DNA of 64,000 nt from [Eubacterium] siraeum (GCA_025150425.1 CP102281.1:186001-250000); one strand, 5' to 3'; shown: positions 49,802-58,687, counted from the first letter of the stretch. Notes: a model not told the origin generated them from the sequence alone. Translations and numbers: made by a program.

Positions 49802-51307
49802 TCACTGACCTGCGTGCTGTATGCCGAGTATCTCAAGCTCTTTTTCGTTAAGGCCGATACCTCTGAGCATAAGTCTGTTGCCCTTGAGAGCCTCTACGGA
49901 GTTGATACCCATACCGCCCATCATTTCCTTGATCTCGTGATCCCACGCATGAACAAGATTTACAAGACGTTGATAACCGATGTTGGGGTTAAGACGCTTT
50001 ACAAGGTCGGGACGCTGTGTTGCGATACCCCAGTTGCACTTGCCCGTCTGACAGCTTCTGCAAAGGTGACAGCCGAGCGCCAGCAGAGCGGCTGTGCCGA
50101 TATAACAAGCGTCCGCACCGAGTGCGATAGCCTTTACCACGTCCGAGCTTGAACGGATAGAGCCTGCGACTACTACAGAAACCTCGTTTCTGATACCCTC
50201 GTCACGCAGACGCTGGTCAACGCTTGCGAGTGCAAGCTCGATCGGGATACCTACATTATCTCTTATTCTTGTGGGAGCCGCACCCGTACCGCCTCTGTAA
50301 CCGTCTATTGCGATAATGTCCGCACCCGAGCGTGCAATACCGGAAGCGATAGCGGCAACGTTATGAACTGCGGCGATCTTTACGATGACCGGCTTTTTGT
50401 ACTCTGTAGCTTCCTTCAGCGAAAGAACAAGCTGACGTAAGTCCTCTATCGAATATATATCGTGGTGGGGAGCAGGGGAGATGGCGTCCGTTCCCATAGG
50501 TATCATTCTTGTCCTTGAAACGTCCTCAAGGATCTTTGCACCGGGGAGATGTCCGCCGATACCGGGCTTTGCACCCTGACCCATCTTGATTTCTATTGCC
50601 GCACCCGTTTCAAGATAATCCTTGAATACACCGAAACGTCCCGATGCGACCTGTACTATAGTGTTGGGGCCGTACTGATAGAAGTCCTTGTGCAGACCGC
50701 CCTCGCCCGTGTTGTAGAATATGCCAAGCTCCGTAGCCGCTCTTGCGAGGCTCTCGTGAGCATTACGGCTGATAGAGCCGTATGACATAGCCGAGAACAT
50801 GATAGGCGTTGAAAGCTCAAGCGTAGGTGTCGTTTCCGTCTTTACACTGCCGTCCTCGTTGAAAGAAACGTTCTTCGGCTTCTTTCCGAGGAATACCTTT
50901 GTTTCCATAGGCTCACGCAGAGGGTCGATAGGCGGATTCGTTACCTGAGAAGCGTTGAGCAGTATCTTGTCCCAGTAAACAGGATATTCTTTCGGGTTAC
51001 CCATTGCCGAAAGAAGAACACCGCCTGTTTCCGCCTGCTTGTAGACCTCAGTCATTATCTGCTGGCTCCAGTTGGAGTTGTTCCTGAACTTGTTGGGGTT
51101 ATCTACTATCTTCAATGCGCCCGTAGGACAGATACATACGCATCTCTGGCAGTCAACGCACTGCTGGCTGTCCGAGATCATCATATCAAGATCTGCGTCA
51201 TATCTGTGTACCTCGTTTGAACACTGTCTTGCACACGCCTGACATTTTATGCAACGGTCCTTATCTCTTATAACATCAAATAAAGGCTGAAAATAATTAA
51301 GTGCCAC
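49802..51307 (-). CDS. Glutamate synthase FMN-binding subunit with N-terminal ferredoxin domain
   Basis: The 501-residue product has two [4Fe-4S] motifs near the N-terminus (CIKCQACARQC, CVDCQRCVCICP), followed by the GltB central/FMN barrel domain with GAKPGIGGHLPGAKI, DGYRGGTGAAP, and the 3Fe-4S-type cluster CHLCRSCQTGKCNWG. It reductively condenses 2-oxoglutarate and ammonia to glutamate. It is the archaeal-like, shortened GltB type. Confidence 0.93.
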   Translation of the reverse strand: MALNYFQPLFDVIRDKDRCIKCQACARQCSNEVHRYDADLDMMISDSQQCVDCQRCVCICPTGALKIVDNPNKFRNNSNWSQQIMTEVYKQAETGGVLLSAMGNPKEYPVYWDKILLNASQVTNPPIDPLREPMETKVFLGKKPKNVSFNEDGSVKTETTPTLELSTPIMFSAMSYGSISRNAHESLARAATELGIFYNTGEGGLHKDFYQYGPNTIVQVASGRFGVFKDYLETGAAIEIKMGQGAKPGIGGHLPGAKILEDVSRTRMIPMGTDAISPAPHHDIYSIEDLRQLVLSLKEATEYKKPVIVKIAAVHNVAAIASGIARSGADIIAIDGYRGGTGAAPTRIRDNVGIPIELALASVDQRLRDEGIRNEVSVVVAGSIRSSSDVVKAIALGADACYIGTAALLALGCHLCRSCQTGKCNWGIATQRPDLVKRLNPNIGYQRLVNLVHAWDHEIKEMMGGMGINSVEALKGNRLMLRGIGLNEKELEILGIQHAGQ

Positions 51308-51324
51308 TGTTACCGCTCCCTTTC

Positions 51325-52422
51325 TTACTTCTTTTCGTTCAGCTTGACGATGATAGGCTCTCCGCCTCTCGGTGACCAGATACGGTCAACAACGGGACAG
51401 ATGGCTCTTATCGCACATTCCTCGCTCGCAAGGTAAACCATATCGCCCTTTTCTGCGGCAACCATTGAACGCAGCTTAAGTCTGTCGTTGAGTGCCATAA
51501 GGCCTCCGTCAAAGCCGAGGATTATCGAGAACGGTCCTGTTATCAGCAGGCTTGAGAATACGTTTCTGAAGTATTTCAGCTTCTGTCTTTCTCTCTCGCT
51601 GTACTTATCCGAGTCTATCTCGCTCCAGAAAGGAGCGGCGATTATCTTCGCTATATCTTCAAGACACAGCTTCTGCTTTCTGTTGAGGAAGTCTATTATA
51701 TATGTGATTACCTCTGTATCTGTAAGCAGGTTGCATTTGTAACCGTACATTTCAATATATCTTCTGTTTGCATCGTAGGAAGAAATCTCACCGTTATGTA
51801 CTATGGTGTAATCAAGCAGTGCAAACGGATGAGCGCCGCCCCACCAGCCCGGAGTGTTCGTAGGGTATCTGCCGTGTGCTGTCCAGGCATATCCTGCGTA
51901 TTCCTCAAGTCTGTAGAACTTTCCGACATCCTCAGGGTATCCTACCGCCTTGAATACGCCCATATTCTTACCGCTTGAGAAAACGTAAGAACCGTTTATC
52001 TTGTCGTTTATGTTGATAACGCACTGAGCGACAAACTCTCTTTCGTCAAGCTGACTTTCTGTGAGCTTTGTCGGCAGGGGATTCACGAAATATCTCCATA
52101 TCAGCGGCTCGTTTGTAATATTCGGATGCTTTCTCGTGGGGATACGGGAAAGGTTCACCACGTCAAAATGCTTGTCAAGAAAACGCTCGGTTTCCACCCT
52201 TGCCTCGTTTGAATCGTAGAAAATATGGAATGCGTACTGATCCTTGTACTCCGGATAGATTCCGTATCCTGCAAATCCGCCGCCCAGACCGTTTGACCTG
52301 TCGTGCATATAAGATATAGACTTTACTATCTTGTCACCGCATATTCTGTTGCCGTCCCTGCTTATAAAGCCCGAGATTGCGCAACCGGCGGGGATTCTGA
52401 CCTGACCTTCTTTTTCCAGCAT
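51325..52422 (-). CDS. Glutamate synthase glutaminase subunit (class II GATase)
   Basis: The 365-residue N-terminal-nucleophile amidotransferase releases ammonia from glutamine. The catalytic cysteine is probably Cys14 (IPAGCAISGFIS), which would require removal of a 13-residue propeptide. Other conserved elements are WTAHGRYPTNTPG and VHNGEISSYDANRR. It is the first gene of the operon of separate glutamate synthase domains. Confidence 0.92.
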   Translation of the reverse strand: MLEKEGQVRIPAGCAISGFISRDGNRICGDKIVKSISYMHDRSNGLGGGFAGYGIYPEYKDQYAFHIFYDSNEARVETERFLDKHFDVVNLSRIPTRKHPNITNEPLIWRYFVNPLPTKLTESQLDEREFVAQCVININDKINGSYVFSSGKNMGVFKAVGYPEDVGKFYRLEEYAGYAWTAHGRYPTNTPGWWGGAHPFALLDYTIVHNGEISSYDANRRYIEMYGYKCNLLTDTEVITYIIDFLNRKQKLCLEDIAKIIAAPFWSEIDSDKYSERERQKLKYFRNVFSSLLITGPFSIILGFDGGLMALNDRLKLRSMVAAEKGDMVYLASEECAIRAICPVVDRIWSPRGGEPIIVKLNEKK

Positions 52423-52504
52423 AAGCTCACTCCTGTTCGGTGTCTGTTTGTTTCTGAACGTTTTTTGGACGTTTTGAATCCGATAATTTCATTTTTAGAG
52501 ATAA

Positions 52505-52650
52505 AAACAGCAGGCAACAGATGAATCAACCTGCAAATCTGCGGTATTTTGTAAATTAACCGTAAATTCAAGGAGTATTTGCAGTAAAATGAAATATTTG
52601 CTTCAAATTTACCGCCATCTGAAACAGCTTTGTTTCGTTAATTGCCTGCA
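52505..52650 (-). promoter_or_regulatory. Attenuator-like leader of the glutamate synthase operon
   Basis: On the minus strand a terminator-like hairpin has arms GCAGG and CCTGC (52510-52534) followed by TGTTTTTAT. Upstream, GCAGGCAA (52642-52649) can pair perfectly with TTGCCTGC of the terminator 3' arm, giving an alternative fold. Two small hairpins precede it (CTGTAGTC/GACTGCAG and GAAACA/TGTTTC). The operon's own ANTAR protein is the obvious candidate ligand. Confidence 0.5.
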
Positions 52651-52671
52651 GTCGTTTTGACTACAGTTGTA

Positions 52672-52700
52672 ATTATATCACGGGTTTGCGGTGTTGTCAA
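52672..52700 (-). promoter_or_regulatory. Consensus promoter of the glutamate synthase operon
   Basis: On the minus strand TTGACA (52695-52700) and TATAAT (52672-52677) are 17 bp apart. The leader is about 240 nt. Confidence 0.85.
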
Positions 52701-52899
52701 TACATTTCTGCAAGTTTTTTAAATGAAACTTGCAGAATATTTTCTTGCAATTTCACATTCCGATTATGCAAAATGACGGCAGAACCGCTGTGAACAGCAT
52801 CGCTCCGCCATTCATCCCACATTCGCACTTTCCGGACAAAGTAATAAAGCACCCTTCCGCAACATATATTTGTACTAAAAAACGAAAGCAGGTAACGCT

Positions 52900-53295
52900 A
52901 TGGTAAAACGCAGAAGTTACAAAGCGGCGATAAAGAAGCTCAGACCTTTTGTGAAAGGAGCTGTAGCCGGAACAGTGACAGCGGCGGTTTTTACCGTTAT
53001 CGGTGCATTTTTGTTTAATATTGCCGATGCTCCTTCGGGAGCAGACAGCGTAATGGCATATGTTTCACTCGGCGCATCTGCTGTCGTCTGCGGAATGTTC
53101 TTCGGCGGCGGCAGAGGAAAAAACGGCTTTGCGTGGGGAACGCTCGGCGGCCTTGCAATGTTCGCTCTTTGCTTTGCCGTCACACTTATATCCGGCGGAT
53201 TTACCGGGACGGAATTTCTGCCTAAGCTGATAAGCTCAGCAGTGTGCGGCTGTATCGGCGGAATAATCGGTGTCAATATTGCGGCAGAGCGATAA
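52900..53295 (+). CDS. TIGR04086-family membrane protein
   Basis: The 131-residue product has four hydrophobic helices and a basic N-terminus (MVKRRSYKAAIKKLRPFVKG). The Gly-rich third and fourth helices (GGLAMFALCFAVTLISGGFT, SAVCGCIGGIIGVNIAAER) fit the TIGR04086 family of small clostridial/bacillar membrane proteins. The function is unknown. It is transcribed towards the metY-like gene, which has its own promoter. Confidence 0.75.
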   Translation: MVKRRSYKAAIKKLRPFVKGAVAGTVTAAVFTVIGAFLFNIADAPSGADSVMAYVSLGASAVVCGMFFGGGRGKNGFAWGTLGGLAMFALCFAVTLISGGFTGTEFLPKLISSAVCGCIGGIIGVNIAAER

Positions 53296-53319
53296 AGGCC
53301 TGCCGCTAGAATATTTCTA

Positions 53320-53348
53320 TAGACAAACAAAGAAAAATGTGGTAGAAT
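53320..53348 (+). promoter_or_regulatory. Promoter of the metY-like gene
   Basis: TAGACA (53320-53325) and TAGAAT (53343-53348) are 17 bp apart. Confidence 0.6.
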
Positions 53349-53403
53349 TACCTTAAACCCTGTAAGTTTAGGGCTAATTAAAAAAATCAAAGGAAGACTT
53401 ACT

Positions 53404-54684
53404 ATGAAAAAATATTCAATAGAAACGCTTGCGGTTCACGCAGGCTATGAAACAGACGAAGCTACAATGTCGGTAACTCCGCCCCTGTACGAAACAAATG
53501 CCTATGTGTTCAAGGATGCCGAACACGCAAGAACGCTCTTTGAGCTTAAAGAGCCGGGCAACATCTACTCAAGACTCCAGAATCCCACCTGCGAGATGCT
53601 TGAACGTAAGGTAACAGCTATGGACGGCGGTGTTGCGGCACTCTCGTTTGCGTCCGGACATGCCGCTATATTCAATACTATAATAAACCTTTGCAGTGAG
53701 GGCGACGAGCTTGTTTCGTCCATAAACATCTACGGCGGTGCGATAAATCTGCTTGGAATCACATTAAAGAGAATGGGCATCACGGTAAAGTTCGTTGACC
53801 CCGATGACCTTTCCGCCTGGGAAAATGCCGTAACCGACAAGACAAGGCTGTTCTTCACCGAGCTTATCGGCAACCCTAACGCAAACGTAGCGGATATTGA
53901 GGAGATCGGCAAGATAGCCCACAAGCACGGTATCCCGTTTGTAGTAGACAGCACCTTCACGACACCCTATCTTTGCAGACCTATAGAGTGGGGCGCTGAC
54001 CTTGTTATCCACTCCGCAACAAAGTTTCTGGGCGGTCACGGTAGTGTAATGGCGGGTGTTGTAGTCGACAGCGGAAAGTTCACTTTCAAGGGCAATCCCA
54101 GATTCCCGCTTTTCAACGAGCCTGACGTATCCTATCACGGCGTAGTGTTTGCCGACCTCGGAGAAATGGCATTCATCTCAAGACTGCGTGCGCTCATAAC
54201 AAGAGATATAGGTGCCTGCCTTTCAGCGTCTGCGGCTCACACCTGCCTTACAGGTATGGAAACGCTTGCTCTGCGTATGCAGCGCCATTGCGAAAACGCA
54301 CTTGCAGTAGCAAAATTCCTTGAAGCCCACCCTGCTGTTGAAAAGGTAAATTATCCTGCACTGCCCTCAAACAAGTATTACGAGCTTTGCAAAAAGTATT
54401 GTCCCAAGGGCGCAGGCGGTGTGTTCACATTCGTTATCAAGGGCGGCAAGCCAGCAGGCGAAAAGTTCATGAACAGCCTTGAGCTTTTACAGATAGTAGC
54501 TAATGTCGGCGATGTAAGAAGTCAGGTTATCCACCCCGCTTCGACAACGCACAGCCAGTTATCTCCCGAACAGCTCGTAGCCGCAGGAATAAGCGAGGGT
54601 ACGGTAAGACTTACTATCGGTATCGAGGATATAAACGATATTATTGCGGATATTTCTCAGGCGCTCGATAAAGCGACTAAGTAA
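53404..54684 (+). CDS. metY: O-acetylhomoserine sulfhydrylase (MetY-like)
   Basis: The 426-residue PLP enzyme of the Cys/Met metabolism family replaces the acetyl group of O-acetylhomoserine with sulfide or a thiol to give homocysteine or methionine. The start is ETLAVHAGYETDEATMSVTP. The PLP lysine is in VIHSATKFLGGHGSVMAG, and VDSTFTTPYLCRP is conserved. The 426-residue length fits MetY rather than the shorter cystathionine enzymes. No SAM riboswitch is seen upstream. Confidence 0.93.
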   Translation: MKKYSIETLAVHAGYETDEATMSVTPPLYETNAYVFKDAEHARTLFELKEPGNIYSRLQNPTCEMLERKVTAMDGGVAALSFASGHAAIFNTIINLCSEGDELVSSINIYGGAINLLGITLKRMGITVKFVDPDDLSAWENAVTDKTRLFFTELIGNPNANVADIEEIGKIAHKHGIPFVVDSTFTTPYLCRPIEWGADLVIHSATKFLGGHGSVMAGVVVDSGKFTFKGNPRFPLFNEPDVSYHGVVFADLGEMAFISRLRALITRDIGACLSASAAHTCLTGMETLALRMQRHCENALAVAKFLEAHPAVEKVNYPALPSNKYYELCKKYCPKGAGGVFTFVIKGGKPAGEKFMNSLELLQIVANVGDVRSQVIHPASTTHSQLSPEQLVAAGISEGTVRLTIGIEDINDIIADISQALDKATK

Positions 54685-54702
54685 CATAAAATGATGTTTT
54701 AT

Positions 54703-54902
54703 GGGGTTTGGGGCGTTGCCCCAAGCGGGATGAGGGCGGCAGCCCCACAATCAGCCCGGCACGGACGCCGGGCGTGTATGCCCAAAGGCTCTGCACGATG
54801 CAGAGCCAACAAAGCATACACAGCCCTTCCCAGGGGAAGGGGTTTGGGGTTAGGGATAGAGAATTTACTCTATTTTTAAAAAACAGACTTTTCTACAAGT
54901 TG
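54703..54902. mobile_element. Dispersed element, copy 6 (truncated at left)
   Basis: It is closely similar to the interior of copy 5 in the opposite orientation (GCCCGGCACGGACGCCGGGC, GGCTCTGCACGATGCAGAGCC in part). The right end is TTTTCTACAAGTTG; the left CAG end is missing, and the element begins only about 18 bp after metY. No terminator of metY is visible, so insertion may have removed it. Confidence 0.7.
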
Positions 54903-55006
54903 GTATTAGCGTCCAAACCCGCCCCCGTTTTTTATAAAAATTTTATAAAACCCCTTGACAAACTCTTTTCGATGTGCTAAAATATATTAGTAAATTTACA
55001 AGATAT

Positions 55007-55083
55007 GCGCCAATAGCTCAGCTGGATAGAGTATCTGGCTACGAACCAGAGGGTCGGGGGTTCGAATCCCTCTTGGCGTGCCA
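55007..55083 (+). tRNA. tRNA-Arg (anticodon ACG)
   Basis: The 77-nt cloverleaf has acceptor GCGCCAA/TTGGCGT, D-arm AGCTCAGCTGGATAGAGT, anticodon stem TCTGG/CCAGA with loop CTACGAA, T-arm GGGGGTTCGAATCCC, and an encoded CCA at 55081-55083. It marks the boundary after which the DNA looks accessory. Confidence 0.97.
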
Positions 55084-55545
55084 ATTTACATTAGTTACAC
55101 TTTTAGGGATACTACAGTAGTAGTGTCCTTGAAACTGTAAATAAAATCATATATCACACAGCAGAGCAGGTGCAACTGCTCCACTGTGATAATATACATT
55201 TTGTGTTCCGACTCATAGTTTCGATTAACGCTCTCGCATCTCTCCGTAGCTTAACACCTACCCAGTCCGATGTAGCTCAACTGTATCAGTAGTACAGTAT
55301 GTATACTCGCTCCGCAGAATGTGCGGCGTTTCTGAACTGTGACTGTTAGTCGGTGGTTTGCAGTAAATCGGTGTTTACTGTTCCTCTCCCGTGTTACTCA
55401 CGCGATGTTCTCAGAACTAATGCGTAGTTATCTCGGCTGTAGGTCATCTCTGACGATGGTCGGCATTCAATTTGTACTGCCTTTGATATGCGGCAGGTGG
55501 GGATATACACTGCGGATTTACGCCTTGTATATCAGATTAAAAACA
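55084..55545. other. Gene-free, structure-rich region after tRNA-Arg
   Basis: No gene is supported. Inverted repeats include GGATACTAC/GTAGTGTCC (about 55108-55129) and GAGCAG/CTGCTC inside ATCACA/TGTGAT (about 55151-55190). An 86-codon GTG-started frame (55339-55599) overlaps a terminator and a promoter and is not credible. Confidence 0.4.
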
Positions 55546-55585
55546 CAAGAGCCTCCAGCGTCTGGTAAACTTCTGAAAGCTCTTG
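55536..55585 (-). terminator. Minus-strand terminator
   Basis: The stem CAAGAGC...GCTCTTG (55546-55585) is followed on the minus strand by TGTTTTTAAT. It faces a minus-strand transcript whose gene is not visible. Confidence 0.55.
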
Positions 55586-55611
55586 CAAAATTGTATTAAA
55601 TGTGCTATAAT
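55583..55611 (+). promoter_or_regulatory. Promoter of the candidate small RNA
   Basis: TTGCAA (55583-55588) and TATAAT (55606-55611) are 17 bp apart. Confidence 0.6.
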
Positions 55612-55613
55612 AA

Positions 55614-55724
55614 AGCACACTAAAGGCACTATTGCACTAAGTCAGTCAGATGGTTTCGCATCGAGCTGATGAGGGGCTGTATCGTTCTTGCAGGAACTAT
55701 ACAGCCTGTGTGTGGTGTTTTTTT
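55614..55724 (+). ncRNA. Candidate small RNA, about 110 nt, three-way junction
   Basis: A promoter is followed by a short gene-free segment ending in a seven-T tract (55718-55724). The 5' GCACAC can pair with the 3' GTGTGT to close a junction. Inside are TCAGATG/CAT..CTGA and a perfect GGCTGTAT/ATACAGCC stem (55675-55706) with an inner GTTC/GAAC. No family is recognised. Confidence 0.5.
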
Positions 55725-55983
55725 ATTTACTCTATTATACAACAATTTTACAGTTTTGTCAATTCAATTGATGTAATGTATAGTATACAGAATTGACAAA
55801 AATGCGGGTGAGTGTTTGTGCAATTTTTTGTTTTGTGAAGCGGACAATTACACAAGGACAAAGCGAATGTACGGAGAAATAAAAGAAATAGTGATCATAT
55901 TGTAAAAAGGAGTAACTATATATAACCGATTTTCTGTTTGCGCTTTTATCATTTTTCACTTCTTTTCATTTTTCTAGTATTGA

Positions 55984-56379
55984 ATATACCATGAAATTTT
56001 CTATTATATAGCATCCCTTATTTTCAAAAAACCGGTAGATGGTATCTATATAGGTGCAAATTTTATGAGAATCAAAATAGCCAAACTTTACATATCTCCC
56101 GTTGTGTTTCACGGCTATGTTGAAATAAAAAAAGAGTCCCTTCTCGAAATGGAAAAACACGAACTTGTTATTTTCTTTTTGAGTGGAGCGGTTGGCAATG
56201 TCTTCTTGATTGGAGTTTCACTATTACTTGTTAGCAATTTCATTAATTTTTATTTTTCCATTGTTAATATCTGTTATGCAACCGCAAGCGTACTGCCCTT
56301 TATAATAGGAAATAATGATATGACTACAATGATAAAGGTTTTGAAAGAAAAACAAAAGATGTCTAAAACTGATATTTGA
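55984..56379 (+). pseudogene. Degenerate M50 (site-2 protease-like) membrane protein relic
   Basis: The frame is open from 55984, with an ATG at 56065 that would give 104 residues. The translation begins IYHEIFYYIASLIFKKPVDG; HEIFY resembles a zinc-protease HExxH motif with its last His lost. FHGYVEIKKESL, LSGAVGNVFLIGV and a late LPFIIGNNDM echo the later helices of M50 peptidases. The upstream part is missing and stops precede the frame. The alternative is a short intact membrane protein from 56065. Confidence 0.4.
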
Positions 56380-56410
56380 TATAGCATTAATGATTAGAAA
56401 GGTGATTAGG

Positions 56411-56674
56411 TTGGTATGTCCTTACTGCAACAATGAAATGGAAAGCGGAATGATTGTTATTTCTGCCACAGGAAGTGTACCGTGTGCAATTATCGAGTGG
56501 TACTCTGAATAAAAATGCAAAAAGGGAATATTCGGCATATCCAAAAAAAGCAAGGTCAATATAAAAGATCGAAAAAATGGACATTTTTGCTCACACTATT
56601 GTTCTCATTGTTGTAAAGCGTTTTGTGAATTTGAAACAAAGAAAAACGGAATCGCTTTAAATTTAGTGTTCTGA
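56411..56674 (+). pseudogene. Zinc-ribbon (PF20097/DUF6487-like) gene with an in-frame stop
   Basis: The frame starts at TTG 56411 with an AAAGG site (or GTG 56402) and reads VCPYCNNEMESGMIVIS, typical of small clostridial zinc-ribbon proteins. It is interrupted by TAA at 56510-56512 (after IEWYSE), then continues in the same frame to 56674 with cysteines in HFCSHYCSHCCKAFC. A single nonsense change would explain it. Confidence 0.5.
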
Positions 56675-56851
56675 AAAAATTATCGTTTTTATAGAGATGA
56701 GCAAAACATGAAACAAAAACTAACAGAAGTCGCAAAATAGGCAAGTATCAAATAAAAAAGCAGAAAAACGGCACAGCAAAGCTGACATCAGCCGAACAGA
56801 GCTGAAATCCGGCAGAAATATTCAAAACAACTCGTCAAGCAATACACTTAA

Positions 56852-57896
56852 CGGATTTAAGACTGCGATAAGAGCTTTCGAATTTAGTGACAACAGTTGC
56901 GTGAGCGACAGCGAGCAAAGCAATATGAGCAACAGAATTAAGGTTTTGTGCAGCATTAAAGCTATGCACCCAAAGACGTTCCTGACCGGTCTGCTTGAAA
57001 CGAGAGTTGTAACGCTCAGCCTCTGTTCTGAGTGCATAAATCTTCTTGAACGAAACACATTCACGGTCAATGGAAAGTCAGTAATCATCGGGAAGCGTGA
57101 CATATTTAGTACAACCGCGAGTTTTTTTGCCATTGTTCCAATTCTTGTGATTGCATGGACAACAGCCTGATTTTGAACGTTTGAACGGACAGCAGTATTT
57201 TTGGCGAGTTCTGCCATTGTCAGAGAATTTGCCGTCTTTGTGCATAGCGAGACCGGCTTCACAAATCGGATGACCTGTTGAAAGCTTCTTCGGATTTTTA
57301 GTGTTACGCTTGTTGATGGGAATAAAGCATTCGCCGTGATAAATATCTTTGACGGCATTGTAAATTGCCTTAACATCGTAACCTTTATCAGCAAAAAATG
57401 TGCATTCCTCAATTGAAAGAAAATCATTGGTTTGGCTTAGAATATCAAGAACGACAGTGCTGTCGGCAACATCGGCAGTAGTTGTCATTTCAAAGATTGG
57501 TAAGCCTGTAATGCAGTCAACTAGAATATGATTCTTGTAACCCCAATAGTATTCAAAATTACGCTCGTTATGCTGATTTGAAGCGGTATGAACACCCAAA
57601 CCGCAGTCTTCGTCAGACTTAGGCTGATTGCCTTTTGCAAACTTGTTTTTAGCGAAAGATTTTGGGTTATTCTGCTTAGTATTTGCACTTATGGGAGTAG
57701 AGTCGAGAGCTATGAATGAAGTGTCGATAATACCCATTTTGGACAACTTCAGCACTTGAGACTGCATAAGCTTTTTAAGCAGAGCGTTATCAAGATTTCT
57801 GATGAAACGGTCGAAAGTCCAGTAGGACGGCAATGGTTTCATGATATTGAAACCGCAGTAATGTGCAATTATCAGATTGTTATTGAGATAGTCCAC
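56852..57896 (-). pseudogene. DDE transposase with in-frame TGA and missing N-terminus
   Basis: The intact segment (57078-57896) carries DDE elements: TSFIALDSTPISAN, YYWGYKNHILVDCITGLPI, and ECTFFADKGYD. It stops at TGA 57078-57080 (TLPDDY-stop), but the same frame then continues with LSIDRECVSFKKIYALRTEA, ERYNSRFKQTGQERLWVHSF and NLNSVAHIALLAVA, the normal C-terminus of IS4/IS5/IS1182-like transposases, up to a TGA near 56852. The start is GTG, and the usual N-terminal DNA-binding part is absent. No clear terminal inverted repeats are seen. Confidence 0.75.
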
Positions 57897-58255
57897 TAAA
57901 TCTGTGATACAGGAAAAACATTCGCATTTTATAACAATAAAAGTGCAAAACCTTGCTCTTTTTGAAAAACCGATTCTCCCTGTTTTTGCGGCAGCTTCGG
58001 GAAAATGAGATAGGCGAGATTAAGAAAAAGCTTCTCATAGAATTGTGCTTTCGGTGCAGATGTGAACAATGTGATGTCCTGTAAAATTTCTTGGCGATAG
58101 ATAACAGCCAGCCCCTTTCGTGTGGTTTTCGTACAATTTAATTATACCAAAGTTGGTTGGCTGTTTCTATATATTTTTAGTGATAAAATTATTTTTTGTG
58201 TCCTGCAAATCCGCTTCTTTTCTACGTTTGCGGCGTTTTGCTCAGGGCTACAAAG
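57897..58255. other. Non-coding flank of the transposase relics
   Basis: Mixed AT-rich DNA. On the minus strand a short frame containing IFPKLPQKQGES (57960-58020) may be a further relic. Nothing else is supported. Confidence 0.3.
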
Positions 58256-58445
58256 AATGGACAGTGGAGGTGGCAGATGTTACGATAATGCAAGGTGCGA
58301 AAGTGTGATAGTAATAATGAAGGAAGAGATGTTTTACAGTCATAAGGAAAATCTGAAAATTATACAATTTATAAGGCAGTATTTCCTGAGTTATAATATA
58401 TTGATGAAAGGATTGGCGAAAAAACAAATATATATCAATTTTTGA
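58256..58445 (+). pseudogene. IS3-family transposase (OrfB) C-terminal fragment
   Basis: The translation MDSGGGRCYDNARCESVIVI then MKEEMFYSH matches the C-terminal CYDNA..ES...K.E..Y motif of IS3-type integrase-core transposases. The upstream catalytic part is absent. Confidence 0.6.
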
Positions 58446-58529
58446 AGTTATGTTAAAAATTGATACAGATAATTGATTTTTATGATGTATCAAGTTGTAA
58501 CCTAATGCCGCAATGTTCCCCGCCTTTAT

Positions 58530-58665
58530 AGGCGGCATGTTCCATTCAGACTATCGTAGGTGAATTACTGCCTTACAGAAAAGCTGAGGAGCTAACGCTC
58601 CTGTGGCAAGATTTCTTCGTCACAGCCGATGAAAAGCTATGCTTACATCGGGCTTTATTCCGAGT
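58530..58665 (+). promoter_or_regulatory. Structured leader of the secreted-protein operon
   Basis: Hairpins AGGAGC/GCTCCT, GTGGC..GTCAC and GCCGATG/CATCGGGC, followed by TTTATTCC, lie directly before the first gene. The last is terminator-like. No riboswitch class is recognised. Confidence 0.4.
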
Positions 58666-58687
58666 TAAAATGAAAGGAAATTATCAA

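Noticed and set aside
55007-55083. attL/attR pair at the tRNA-Arg
   Set aside because: I found no second copy of the tRNA 3' end and no integrase in the remaining 9 kb, so an integration site is only a suspicion.
55339-55599. 86-codon GTG-started frame
   Set aside because: It has no ribosome site, no recognisable protein features, and overlaps a terminator and a promoter.
55666-55673. CTGATGAG, the core of a hammerhead ribozyme
   Set aside because: The required GAAA partner and three-stem layout are missing; the bases are better explained by the local hairpin TCAGATG..CTGA.
56822-57427. 201-codon frame on the minus strand overlapping the transposase
   Set aside because: It is the wrong frame; the adjacent frame, read through one TGA, gives the conserved transposase C-terminus.
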